A model generated the notes under the pieces. It did no database searches, was not told where the DNA came from, and worked only from the letters and a program-made list of their open reading frames with translations. The position numbers and the translations under genes were made by a program. Source: Bacteroidales bacterium UBA6431 (lineage in GTDB: Bacteria > Bacteroidota > Bacteroidia > Bacteroidales > UBA932). Taken from it: a DNA stretch of 25,073 nt. The DNA is taken from the NCBI GenBank assembly GCA_002439095.1, contig DJOT01000026.1, positions 1 through 25,073 of the forward strand. The letters run 5' to 3'. Positions 7,573 to 15,404 of this stretch are shown piece after piece (position 1 is the stretch's first letter; each line of letters opens with the position of its first letter).

Positions 7573-8331
7573 ATGTCTGATAATAATATACTTCTCGAAA
7601 TCAAAAACCTGCATGCCGGGGTGGAGGGCAAGGAGATCCTCAAGGGGGTCGATTTGACGATCCGCCGTGGCGAGGTGCATGCCGTGATGGGGCCCAACGG
7701 CGCCGGCAAGAGCACGCTCGGTGCAGTGCTCTCCGGACGTCCCGACCTCAAGGTGACCGAAGGCTCCGTCCTTTTCCAGGGGAAAGACCTCCTTGCCATG
7801 AGCCCGGAGGAGCGTTCATGGGCTGGTATTTTCATGAGTTTCCAGTACCCGGTGGAGATCCCCGGGGTGAGCATCACCAATTTCATGAAGGCTGCGGTCA
7901 ATGCACGCCGCAAGGCGCAGGGGCTGCCGGAGCTCAAGCCGGGCGAGTTCCTGACTCTGCTACGGGAGAGCATGAACTTCGTCAAGATGAAGCCCGAGTT
8001 CGCGCGTCGCGAGGTCAATGTGGGCTTCTCCGGGGGTGAGAAGAAGCGCGATGAGATCTTTCAGATGTCGATGCTCTCTCCGGTGCTGAGCATACTTGAC
8101 GAGACGGATTCGGGACTGGATGTGGACGCCCTTCGCATCGTGGCTGAGGGGGTGAATGCTCTGCGCACCGCCGATACATCATATATAGTCATCACGCACT
8201 ATCACCGCTTGCTTGAGTATATAGTCCCGGATGTCGTGCATGTCCTCAAGGACGGGCGTATCGTGGAGACTGCCGGCAAGGAACTGGTGGACAGGATAGA
8301 AAAAGAAGGTTACGAGAGCATCAATGGATAA
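7573..8331 (+). CDS. sufC: Fe-S cluster assembly ATPase SufC
   Basis: SufC is the ABC-type ATPase that drives conformational change in the SufBC2D scaffold. This 252-residue protein is of the usual length and carries Walker A GPNGAGKST (40-48), a Q-loop in SFQYPVEIPG (89-98), the SufC-specific signature GFSGGEKKRDEIFQM (151-165), Walker B with the catalytic Glu in LSILDETDSGLD (172-183; Glu177), and the switch His209 in ITHYHR. It lacks membrane segments, as expected for the soluble family. The stop overlaps the start of sufD by 8 bases, so translation of the two is coupled. Confidence 0.97.
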   Translation: MSDNNILLEIKNLHAGVEGKEILKGVDLTIRRGEVHAVMGPNGAGKSTLGAVLSGRPDLKVTEGSVLFQGKDLLAMSPEERSWAGIFMSFQYPVEIPGVSITNFMKAAVNARRKAQGLPELKPGEFLTLLRESMNFVKMKPEFARREVNVGFSGGEKKRDEIFQMSMLSPVLSILDETDSGLDVDALRIVAEGVNALRTADTSYIVITHYHRLLEYIVPDVVHVLKDGRIVETAGKELVDRIEKEGYESING

Positions 8332-8917
8332 AGTTGTCCTTATAGGCCGGGATGAGGTTCCCGGGCAAATCCGTCTTGCCGCAGGCAAGTCGCTCCGCCT
8401 TACGCTCGTCGCCCTGCCCGGCACATCGGAAGACGTGTCGATGGAGGTGGACATAGACGGTGAAGGCTGCGAGGTGGATATCGCGGGTCTGTATTTGTGT
8501 CGCGCAGACGAGCGGCTTTCCGTCAATGTACTTGTGCGCCACAACAGCGGCGGCAGCATATCGCGCCAGAACTTCAAGGGCATAGCCGGAGGGAATTCCC
8601 GTGCCGCGTTCGACGGACTGATATATGTGGCTCCGGGAGCACAGAAGACAAAGGCTTATCAGGAGAACCATACCATACTTCTCTCCGACACGGCCAAGGT
8701 CGAGTCGAGGCCGCAGCTCGAGATATACGCAGATGACGTGGAGTGCTCGCACGGCTGCACCTCCGGTTTTCTGAACATGGAAGAGCAGTTCTACATGCGT
8801 TCAAGGGGTATTCCGGAGGATGAGGCCAAGCACCTTCAGATGGTGGCTTTTCTCGCACCGATCGTCTCCCGCCTGCCGGAAGACCTTGCAAGTCAAGTGT
8901 ATGACAGTATATCCTGA
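8324..8917 (+). CDS. sufD: Short Fe-S cluster assembly protein SufD
   Basis: SufD partners SufB and SufC in the cluster scaffold. This copy has only 197 residues against roughly 420-450 for a typical SufD: the N-terminal helical domain and part of the beta-helix are missing. The C-terminal core is intact and recognisable: SRAAFDGLIYVAPGAQKTKAYQ (about 92-113), LSDTAKVESRPQLEIYADDV (120-139), then CSHGCTSG (141-148), whose His143 corresponds to the functional His360 of E. coli SufD, and the C-terminal QFYMRSRGIPEDEAKHL. No frameshift or upstream remnant is seen: the start overlaps sufC by 8 bases and the frame is clean. It seems to be a reduced but functional SufD. ispE starts inside its 3' end. 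Confidence 0.88.
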   Translation: MDKVVLIGRDEVPGQIRLAAGKSLRLTLVALPGTSEDVSMEVDIDGEGCEVDIAGLYLCRADERLSVNVLVRHNSGGSISRQNFKGIAGGNSRAAFDGLIYVAPGAQKTKAYQENHTILLSDTAKVESRPQLEIYADDVECSHGCTSGFLNMEEQFYMRSRGIPEDEAKHLQMVAFLAPIVSRLPEDLASQVYDSIS

Positions 8918-9659
8918 TGTCAAGATAAACCTCGGGCTGCATGTGCTGCGGCGCCGTCCGGACGGTTATCACGATCTGGAGACGCTGTTCGTGCCGTTCC
9001 GTGGAATGGGGGACCGGATAGACATAGAGGAGTCTGACAGGGCCTCAATTGAGATTATCGGCGGAGATTGGAATCCCGAGACGGATCTTTCCTGGCGCGC
9101 ATATCGTCTGCTCTCGGAAGAGTTCGGACTTCCTCCGCTACGGATTGTTCTGCACAAGTCGGCTCCGGTGGGGGCCGGTCTCGGTGGAGGCTCTGCTGAT
9201 GCCGCGTTTACCCTCAAGGCACTCAATTCCATGTTCTCCCTTGGACTTGATGAGGCGGGGTTGGCTTCACGTGCGGCGATGCTCGGCTCGGACTGTCCGT
9301 TCTTCATTTACGACCGTCCGATGTTCGGGGAGGGCAGGGGAGAAGTCCTGACCCCCTGGGGGATAGACCTTTCAGGATATGAAATCAGAGTCGAGGTGCC
9401 GCAGGGAGTGAAAGTGAGCACGAAAGAGGCATATTCCGGGCTTGAACTCAGCCGCGCCGGGGCGCGTGTACAGTTGAAGGAGGCCCTTTCCCGTCCGGTC
9501 GAGGAGTGGAGAGGGGTGGTCACTAATGATTTCGAGCAGTCGGTCTTCGCATCCCATCCGCAGATAGCAGCGCTCAAGGAGCAGTTCTATGCCGAAGGTG
9601 CCGTCTACTCCTCCATGTCCGGCTCAGGCTCCGCGGTCTTCGCCCTTTTCAGAAAATAG
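8901..9659 (+). CDS. ispE: 4-diphosphocytidyl-2-C-methyl-D-erythritol kinase
   Basis: IspE phosphorylates CDP-methylerythritol with ATP in the non-mevalonate isoprenoid pathway. The 252-residue protein shows the GHMP-kinase layout: the start motif PDVKINLGLHVLRRRPDGYHDLET with Lys8, the glycine-rich ATP loop PVGAGLGGGSADA (89-101), Asp131 in GSDCPFF as the expected catalytic base, and the C-terminal SSMSGSGSAVFALF. It is slightly shorter than most family members (about 270-290) but has all blocks. I placed the start at the ATG at 8901, which overlaps the end of sufD by 17 bases; the open frame extends upstream only within sufD. Two later enzymes of this pathway, IspG and IspH, need Fe-S clusters, which may explain pairing with suf (inference). 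Confidence 0.95.
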   Translation: MTVYPDVKINLGLHVLRRRPDGYHDLETLFVPFRGMGDRIDIEESDRASIEIIGGDWNPETDLSWRAYRLLSEEFGLPPLRIVLHKSAPVGAGLGGGSADAAFTLKALNSMFSLGLDEAGLASRAAMLGSDCPFFIYDRPMFGEGRGEVLTPWGIDLSGYEIRVEVPQGVKVSTKEAYSGLELSRAGARVQLKEALSRPVEEWRGVVTNDFEQSVFASHPQIAALKEQFYAEGAVYSSMSGSGSAVFALFRK

Positions 9660-9687
9660 TTATATTCGCAATATAAAGTATAGTGAT

Positions 9688-10347
9688 ATGCAGACTAACC
9701 AGTATTACAAGAATGCGGCCCTTTCCAGGCTGAAGGGCAACTGGTCGCCGGTTGTGGTGGCGACGATTGTGTTTATTCTTATTTCGGTGATATGCTCAAG
9801 CAGCAACCTGGCAGGCGGCTCAGATAGCGGGATGTCGCTCCCTGTGGCCAATGTCCTCGCCATGTCTGGGGTGAGCTTCGTCCTTGCCGTGTTTGTGATA
9901 GGGCCGGCCAGTGTGGGATATGCCAACTCCCTGCTGCTCATGTACCAGACCGGCAACACCGCAGTGACCGGCAATATGTGGAACCTCACCACTGACAATT
10001 ATATCCACAAGATGCTGGGCTATCTCTGCATGTCCGTGAAGATCATGCTGTGGTGTCTGCTGCTTTTCATCCCCGGGATCGTGATGAGTTTCGCCTATGC
10101 GCTGACTCCTTACATATTGCAGGAGCGGCCGGAACTGTCGGCCTGGGAGGCGAGCACGCGCAGCCGTGAGATGATGAAAGGCCATAAGTTCGACCTTTTC
10201 TATCTGTACCTCAGCTTTATAGGCTGGTTCATCCTGTCGATTCTCACTTGCGGGATAGGCTTCATCTGGCTGATACCTTATATGCAGATGAGCGTGGCCG
10301 CGTTCTATGAGGATCTCAAGGCGGAGACGACCATAGTGCTCGGCTGA
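9688..10347 (+). CDS. DUF975 family membrane protein
   Basis: A 219-residue inner-membrane protein with four or five hydrophobic segments. It matches the DUF975 family: YYKNAALSRLKGNWSPVVVATIV near the N terminus, then LLFIPGIVMSFAYALTPYILQE (about 125-146), and the characteristic SREMMKGHKFDLFYLYLSFIGW block (about 156-177) followed by an IPY motif. The function of the family is unknown. The start is the ATG at 9688, because the frame before it lies inside ispE. It is 28 bases after ispE and 3 bases before the flippase gene. A poor -7-like box (TATATTCG, 9661-9668) lies upstream, but read-through from suf-ispE seems more likely. Confidence 0.85.
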   Translation: MQTNQYYKNAALSRLKGNWSPVVVATIVFILISVICSSSNLAGGSDSGMSLPVANVLAMSGVSFVLAVFVIGPASVGYANSLLLMYQTGNTAVTGNMWNLTTDNYIHKMLGYLCMSVKIMLWCLLLFIPGIVMSFAYALTPYILQERPELSAWEASTRSREMMKGHKFDLFYLYLSFIGWFILSILTCGIGFIWLIPYMQMSVAAFYEDLKAETTIVLG

Positions 10348-10350
10348 TAA

Positions 10351-12690
10351 ATGTCACCTAAGGCGGCAGGACTGTCTGATAACAGCAGGAGAATAGCGAA
10401 AAACACTCTCCTGCTGTATTTTCGTATGCTCCTGCTGATCCTGATCGGCCTGTTCACCTCGCGTGTCGTGCTCGATGCGCTGGGGGTTGAGGATTACGGA
10501 GTCTATAACGCCGTCGGCGGGGCTGTCACCCTGTTCACTTTCATCTCAGCGTCCATTTCGTCTGCCATAAGCCGCTTCATCTCGTTTGAACTCGGCAGGG
10601 GGGACGAGGAGAAGTTGAGGCGAGTGTTCTGCGCCGGGGTAGTCATCCAGCTGGTGCTGTCGGCAGTCATAATATTGCTGGTGGAGACACTCGGCATGTG
10701 GTTCCTCAGGGAGAGGATGGTCCTGCCGGAGGGCCGGGAACGGGCGGCAGAAACGGTGCTTCACTGCTCTCTGGGTGTGTTGGTCTTCAATCTTCTTTCC
10801 GTGCCGTACAATGCCACGATCGTCTCGCATGAGAAGATGTCGGCGTTTGCCATCATCAGCCTTGTCGAGGCCGGACTCAAGCTCATGGTGGCTCTGCTTC
10901 TGTATGTCTCTGTGTTCGACAAACTTGAGACTTACGCCTTGCTGATGCTCGCCGTGGCCGTGGTGGTGCGCAGCGCGTATTCCCTGTATTGCCGCAGGCA
11001 TTTTCCCGAGAGCCGTGGCAGGCTGGCGGTGGACTGGCCTCTGGTCAGGGAGATGTCCGGGTTTGCGGGATGGAGTTTTTTCGGGACGAGCGCTTATGTG
11101 TTCAATACGCAGGGGGTCAATCTTGTTGTCAATCTCTTCTTCGGTGTGGCTGTCAATGCTGCCCGAGGGGTGGCCGCACAAGTGGAGGGCATAGCGCGGC
11201 AGTTCGTCTCCAATTTTCTGACTGCCATCAACCCGCAGATTACCAAGTCCTGGGCGTCTGGAGATAAGGAATACAGTTTTGAACTTGTCCGCAAAGGTGC
11301 AAAGTATTCGTATCTGGTGATATTGGCTTTCTTCATCCCGCTGCTTTTCGAGGCGGAGACAGTGCTCGGGATTTGGCTTGTTGAGGTGCCGGCGATGGCC
11401 GCTCAGTTTGTGAAGTTGTCCCTGGGAGGGCTTCTTGTGGATCTGACGGGAAATTCGCTGTTGACATTGGTTCTAGCATCCGGGAAAGTCCGTAAATACT
11501 ATCTTGTTACGGGACTGGTGTCATATATGTGTCTTCCTCTGGTGTGGCTTGCTTTCAAGGCGGGTGCCCCGGCATGGTGGGCGTATGCGGTGTTCATCGT
11601 GATATATTTCGCCGTGCTGGTGCTGCGGCTCTTGCTTGTCCGCTCACGGACAGGCTTTCCTCTCGGGAGGTTCTTCCGGTCTGTGGTTCTGCCGCTTGCT
11701 GCGGTGAGCGCCGTCTCGCTTGTTCTGCCATGTCTGGTGCATCACTTCCTTCCGTCCGGGTTTGTAAGGGTTTTGCTGGTGTGCCTTGCAGCATGGGGAT
11801 CCATGGCAGTGTCGGTGTTTGTGGTGGCACTCACTCCCGGGGAGAGGGCGTTCGTCACGAGGAAATTCGGACGCGGGCATTTCCCTGACAAGATCGCCAT
11901 AGAAGACTCATATTTCGAGGCTATGGGACGCCGTCCGGATCTTCGCAACCCCCTCAGATACACGGAGAAACTCCAGTGGCAGAAGCTCCATGACCACAAT
12001 CCGCTGTATCATGTCCTGGCCGACAAGGCGGAGGTCAAGTCCCACGTGGCGGAACTGATAGGAGAGGAACACGTCATCCCGATGCTTGGCGTTTGGGAAA
12101 GGGTTGAGGACATAGACTGGGATTCCCTCCCGGAGCGCTTTGTTCTCAAATGCACCCACGACAGCGGTAGCACGATGGTGTGTATGGACAAAAAATCATT
12201 TGACAGGTCCGGTGCCTGCCGGAGGTTGAGGGAGTGTATGGGCAAGAGATATTGGATGCGTGACCGGGAGTGGGCCTATAAGGGCATACGCCCGAGAATT
12301 ATAGCTGAGAAATATATGGGAGAAGACATCCGGGACTACAAGTTCTTCTGTTTCAATGGCATGCCGGAGCTGATGTTCGTGGCTTCAGACAGGGCCGACA
12401 GGACGGAAGAGACAAAGTTCGATTTCTTCGACATGGATTGGCGGCATCTCGACATACGCAACGGGCATCCCAACGCCCCGGTGCCTCCTGCGCGCCCGGA
12501 GCATTTTGAGGACATGAAAATTCTTGCCGCGACACTCTCACACGGCATCCCGCAGGTGAGGATGGACTTTTATGAGATAGACGGTCGGGTCTATTTCGGG
12601 GAATATACATTTTATCACTGGAGCGGGCTTGTGCCTTTTGAACCTGATGAGGCCGATTTTCGTATAGGTGAACTCTATAAGATAAGATGA
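10351..12690 (+). CDS. Flippase (Wzx/MATE-like) fused to a TupA-like ATP-grasp domain
   Basis: A 779-residue two-part protein. Residues about 10-500 form a polytopic membrane domain of the polysaccharide flippase family (LLYFRMLLLILIGLFTSRVV near the start; about 12-14 hydrophobic helices), which moves lipid-linked glycans across the inner membrane. Residues about 505-779 form a soluble TupA-like ATP-grasp domain: LRNPLRYTEKLQWQKLHDHNP, the ATP-binding strand VLKCTHDSGS (about 594-603), DYKFFCFNG and PQVRMDFYEIDGRVYFGEYTFYHWSG near the end. Such domains normally occur as separate glycan- or amino-acid-modifying enzymes in capsule and LPS loci. There is no stop or frameshift at the join (about 11,860-11,890), so the fusion appears real. 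It would place a transferase or ligase activity on the flippase. Its stop overlaps the next gene (ATGA). Confidence 0.88.
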   Translation: MSPKAAGLSDNSRRIAKNTLLLYFRMLLLILIGLFTSRVVLDALGVEDYGVYNAVGGAVTLFTFISASISSAISRFISFELGRGDEEKLRRVFCAGVVIQLVLSAVIILLVETLGMWFLRERMVLPEGRERAAETVLHCSLGVLVFNLLSVPYNATIVSHEKMSAFAIISLVEAGLKLMVALLLYVSVFDKLETYALLMLAVAVVVRSAYSLYCRRHFPESRGRLAVDWPLVREMSGFAGWSFFGTSAYVFNTQGVNLVVNLFFGVAVNAARGVAAQVEGIARQFVSNFLTAINPQITKSWASGDKEYSFELVRKGAKYSYLVILAFFIPLLFEAETVLGIWLVEVPAMAAQFVKLSLGGLLVDLTGNSLLTLVLASGKVRKYYLVTGLVSYMCLPLVWLAFKAGAPAWWAYAVFIVIYFAVLVLRLLLVRSRTGFPLGRFFRSVVLPLAAVSAVSLVLPCLVHHFLPSGFVRVLLVCLAAWGSMAVSVFVVALTPGERAFVTRKFGRGHFPDKIAIEDSYFEAMGRRPDLRNPLRYTEKLQWQKLHDHNPLYHVLADKAEVKSHVAELIGEEHVIPMLGVWERVEDIDWDSLPERFVLKCTHDSGSTMVCMDKKSFDRSGACRRLRECMGKRYWMRDREWAYKGIRPRIIAEKYMGEDIRDYKFFCFNGMPELMFVASDRADRTEETKFDFFDMDWRHLDIRNGHPNAPVPPARPEHFEDMKILAATLSHGIPQVRMDFYEIDGRVYFGEYTFYHWSGLVPFEPDEADFRIGELYKIR

Positions 12691-13358
12691 GAACTGTTGT
12701 ATATACTTGTATAATAGGTGGGTATGATACTCTTCTCCAGCCTGCGGAGCCTGCGGCGGACTTCGATTATGTCTGCTTTGTGGGAAAGGGCGAGAAGACG
12801 GCAGAGAAGGTCGGGGTATGGCAGATATGCGAATTTGACTGCGGCATAAGCGATCCCGGTCTGAGGTCACGCTACCCGAAGATGCATCCTCATATACTGC
12901 TGTCTGATTATGACGCATCCCTGTGGATTGACGGCAATATCGAAGTGCTTGATGATTCTCTGTGGCGTGCTGTGCGCATCAAGGAAGCCGCCGGCGTGAA
13001 ATACAGCGGAGTGGCGCATCCCAGCCGTACGGATGTGTTCCAGGAGGCGAGAATGTGCTACAACATGCACTATATATCTGCTCCGCAGCTGTTGAAAGTC
13101 TGGGTATGGCAGTATCTCCATGGGATGCGCAGGGGCTCCGGCTTGATGGAGAACAACATAATATTCCGTCAGCACAATGATGCGGATGTCATAGTTTTGG
13201 ACGGGATGTGGTGGCGGTGCGTGATGAGCATAGCGCGCAGGGATCAGCTTTCTCTCATGCCCTGTCTGCGCCGTTGCGGAATCCCGAGGGACTACCTCCT
13301 GCCGCGGGCGCAGAACAGCCGCAACCATCCGGGCCTCAGATATTTGCCTCATAAATAA
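12687..13358 (+). CDS. DUF616 (TOD1/MUCI70-like) glycosyltransferase
   Basis: A 223-residue predicted cytoplasmic glycosyltransferase. The DUF616 hallmarks are VVYTCIIGGYDTLLQP (4-19), RSRYPKMHPHILLSDYDASLWIDGNI (60-85; the Arg/Lys-x-His-Pro-His and WIDGN blocks), and the later LMENNIIFRQHND. The family resembles fold-type A transferases, with the Asp in WIDGN near the donor or metal site (family knowledge). The sugar and acceptor are unknown. It starts in the ATGA overlap with the flippase-ATP-grasp gene, so the two are translationally coupled and probably serve the same surface glycan. Confidence 0.82.
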   Translation: MRTVVYTCIIGGYDTLLQPAEPAADFDYVCFVGKGEKTAEKVGVWQICEFDCGISDPGLRSRYPKMHPHILLSDYDASLWIDGNIEVLDDSLWRAVRIKEAAGVKYSGVAHPSRTDVFQEARMCYNMHYISAPQLLKVWVWQYLHGMRRGSGLMENNIIFRQHNDADVIVLDGMWWRCVMSIARRDQLSLMPCLRRCGIPRDYLLPRAQNSRNHPGLRYLPHK

Positions 13359-13374
13359 ATAATCACTATCTTTG
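13343..13374 (+). promoter_or_regulatory. rpsP promoter: TTTG, 20-base spacer, TATCTTTG
   Basis: A full match to the Bacteroidota consensus: TTTG (13343-13346), a spacer of 20 bases, and TATCTTTG (13367-13374). The -33 element lies inside the last codons of the DUF616 gene. The predicted start of transcription is near 13381, giving a leader of about 53 bases before rpsP. It is the best promoter in the window. Confidence 0.85.
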
Positions 13375-13382
13375 CCCCTCGT

Positions 13383-13399
13383 GTCCCTCGGGTAGGGAC
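13383..13399 (+). promoter_or_regulatory. Stem-loop at the 5' end of the rpsP leader
   Basis: GTCCCT (13383-13388) pairs with AGGGAC (13394-13399) around the 5-base loop CGGGT, right at the predicted transcript start. It may protect the 5' end or take part in feedback control by a ribosomal protein. Nothing in the sequence shows which. Confidence 0.45.
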
Positions 13400-13433
13400 G
13401 ATCAAGGTTTAATTTTTTAAAAACAGATTCACA

Positions 13434-13982
13434 ATGGCTGTTAAAATTCGCTTGCAGCGCCACGGAAAGAAGAATTTCGCATTCTTCCACATTGTAGTGG
13501 CAGATTCTCATTCACCACGTGACGGTCGCTTCATCGAGCAGATCGGCTCTTACAACCCTAACACCAACCCTGCGACCATCGTTCTCAATGCAGAGCGCGC
13601 ACTTGCATGGATCAAGGTAGGTGCAGAGCCGACTCTCACTGCCCGCCGCATCCTCTCTTATGAGGGAGTGCTCCTCCGTCATCACCTCGACGGCGGTGTA
13701 GCCAAGGGTGCTCTCACCCAGGCTGAGGCCGACAAGAAGTGGAACGACTGGAAGGCTCAGCGCGACGCCAAGATCGACGCCAAGAAGAACGCTCTCAAAA
13801 ACAGCGACATCGAGGCCAAGAAGGCTGCCAAGGCTGAGGAAGTCAAGGTGAACGAGGCACGCGCCGAGGCTCTCCGCAAGAAGGCTGAGGAGCTCGCCGC
13901 AAAGCAGGCCGCCGAGGCTGCCGCAGCTGCACAGGCTGAGGCTCCTGCAGAGGAGGCCGCTGAAGCTCCGGCCGAGGCGTAA
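13434..13982 (+). CDS. rpsP: 30S ribosomal protein S16
   Basis: A small-subunit ribosomal protein needed for assembly of the 16S 5' and central domains. The S16 domain is residues 1-85 (MAVKIRLQRHGKKNFAFFHI at the start, SPRDGRFIEQIGSYNP, LSYEGVLLRHHLDGG). A tail of about 95 residues rich in Ala, Lys and Glu follows (about 88-182), making the protein about twice the length of the E. coli one. Such tails are normal in Bacteroidota S16. The tail's many GCC/GAG/AAG codons fit a highly expressed gene. It is first in a transcription unit behind the strong promoter at 13343. Its stop codon overlaps the rimM start (TAATG). Confidence 0.97.
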   Translation: MAVKIRLQRHGKKNFAFFHIVVADSHSPRDGRFIEQIGSYNPNTNPATIVLNAERALAWIKVGAEPTLTARRILSYEGVLLRHHLDGGVAKGALTQAEADKKWNDWKAQRDAKIDAKKNALKNSDIEAKKAAKAEEVKVNEARAEALRKKAEELAAKQAAEAAAAAQAEAPAEEAAEAPAEA

Positions 13983-14446
13983 TGCTGAGGATCGCAAAGA
14001 TTCTTAAATCCAACGGCACCGATGGCGGACTCCTGATTGGGCTTTTCGACATCGATGTGGAGGAAATCGACCTCAAGGAACCGGTGTTCATCGAATTCGA
14101 TGGACTGCCGGTTCCTTTCTTTTTTCAGGACATCCAGACCAAAGGCTCGTCCAAGGCCATAGTGCATCTCAATGATGTTCTTGATCTTGCGGACGCAGAA
14201 GAAATGGTGGGGAGAGATGTCTGGATGGAAGGCGAGACAGAGGAAGATGCCGGGACGGACATCATAGGCTGGACTGTGCTCTGCCGGGGCGAGAAGCTTG
14301 GAGAAGTGACAGATATTGAGCCTATTCCCGGCAATTTCTGCATATACGTGGGGGAGAGTCTTCTCCCGCTTCACGAAGATTTCATAATATCGGCCGATCC
14401 TCAGACGCGGACTCTGGATCTGGATCTGCCGGAAGGCCTTCTGTGA
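13982..14446 (+). CDS. rimM: 16S rRNA processing protein RimM
   Basis: RimM assists maturation of the 30S head and binds ribosomal proteins of that region. This 154-residue protein is slightly shorter than most homologs (about 165-180). The N-terminal barrel starts at MLRIAKILKSNGTDGGLLIGLF (residues 1-22). The PRC-barrel-like part has GWTVLCRGEKLGEVTDIEPIPG (about 97-118), and the end PLHEDFIISADPQTRTLDLDLPEGLL is the family's typical closing motif. It follows rpsP directly with a one-base overlap, the conserved order in bacteria. Here, however, trmD and rplS do not follow; a glycosyltransferase gene starts one base after the stop. Confidence 0.93.
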   Translation: MLRIAKILKSNGTDGGLLIGLFDIDVEEIDLKEPVFIEFDGLPVPFFFQDIQTKGSSKAIVHLNDVLDLADAEEMVGRDVWMEGETEEDAGTDIIGWTVLCRGEKLGEVTDIEPIPGNFCIYVGESLLPLHEDFIISADPQTRTLDLDLPEGLL

Positions 14447-14447
14447 T

Positions 14448-15401
14448 ATGGAGACAGCCCCTGAGGTGAGTATAGTCATAGTCTGCATGGACAGGCTGGA
14501 TAATCTGTATCCTTGTCTGCACAGCCTCAGGGAGCATACTGTGTCTGTCTCTTATGAGACTCTCGTGGTGGCATACCGTTTTTCGGGAGACAATCTGGCG
14601 AAGGTCCGGGCTGATTTCCCTTGGGTGGAGTTTGTGGAGAGCCGGCAGACGCGCGGTTTTTCGGAGAACAACAATCTGGCCCTGTGCCGTGCCCGGGGCA
14701 GGTTCTGCTTCATCCTCAACGACGATACCGAAATCCGCGAGGATGTCATCGGGGCTCTCGTAGCCGACTTCGGAAGGCTTCCGGAGAGTGCCGCCATCGT
14801 GACCCCGCGCCTTGTCAATGCTGACCTTTCGCTCCAGCTCTGCGGGAGGCCACCGTATCCTGCACGCAATTATGTCCTTCAGCAGTGGCATCTGCACTCT
14901 GAGCCGAAGGACGACACGGTCGGGAGGACCCCGCTCACGGGGCAGGTGTTCCGCACATCCAATATTTCGGGGGCTGCGTTTCTGATAAGGACGGAGATAT
15001 TCCGCGATCTCGGGTGGTTTGATGAGCGCTATTTCTTCACGCCGGAGGACATCGCCCTCTCCACGCTGGCCCGCAGCAGGGGGTACGGCGTGTATGTGGA
15101 TGCCGCGGTGGCGGTGGTGCACAAGTGGCGCACCACCGCCGGCAGGCTTTCGCCTGCCGTACGGCCTTCGGCCGTCCGCGGCTCCCTCATCTTCTTCAGC
15201 GGAGGCTCGCCGCTCAAGTATTTCGCACTGGCCCTCGGGGTGTGGACTGCAGAATTTTCCAAATACATTAAGGCTGCGCTTCGCTGCCGTCTCCGCCCCT
15301 CGGAGCAGAACCGCATCAAGAAGCTGACTTTCCGCAACATCTGCCGCAGCATCTTCACCCGCCGCAGCCCGAAAGAGATATTCATCAGATATTCCGATTG
15401 A
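14448..15401 (+). CDS. Family 2 glycosyltransferase
   Basis: A 317-residue GT-A fold transferase (GT2, rhamnosyltransferase-like). EVSIVIVCMDRLDNLYPCLHSL (6-27) is the nucleotide-sugar binding start, the RGFSENNNLAL motif is at 69-79, and NDDTEI (91-96) supplies the DxD-type metal site. NISGAAFLIRTEIFRDLGWFDERYFFTPEDIAL is the acceptor-side block with the ED motif. The C-terminal part (about 235-317) is basic and amphipathic, suggesting membrane association. It probably adds a sugar to LPS or capsule on the cytoplasmic face; the sugar is unknown. It starts one base after rimM and ends 3 bases before the glycosyltransferase fragment. Tandem hairpins lie within the coding region at 15141-15175. 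Confidence 0.9.
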   Translation: METAPEVSIVIVCMDRLDNLYPCLHSLREHTVSVSYETLVVAYRFSGDNLAKVRADFPWVEFVESRQTRGFSENNNLALCRARGRFCFILNDDTEIREDVIGALVADFGRLPESAAIVTPRLVNADLSLQLCGRPPYPARNYVLQQWHLHSEPKDDTVGRTPLTGQVFRTSNISGAAFLIRTEIFRDLGWFDERYFFTPEDIALSTLARSRGYGVYVDAAVAVVHKWRTTAGRLSPAVRPSAVRGSLIFFSGGSPLKYFALALGVWTAEFSKYIKAALRCRLRPSEQNRIKKLTFRNICRSIFTRRSPKEIFIRYSD

Positions 15402-15404
15402 CAG

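Noticed and set aside
13757..14488. A 243-codon open frame antisense to rpsP and rimM
   Set aside because: It covers the Ala-rich tail of S16, which produces an artificial Ser/Ala-rich antisense frame.
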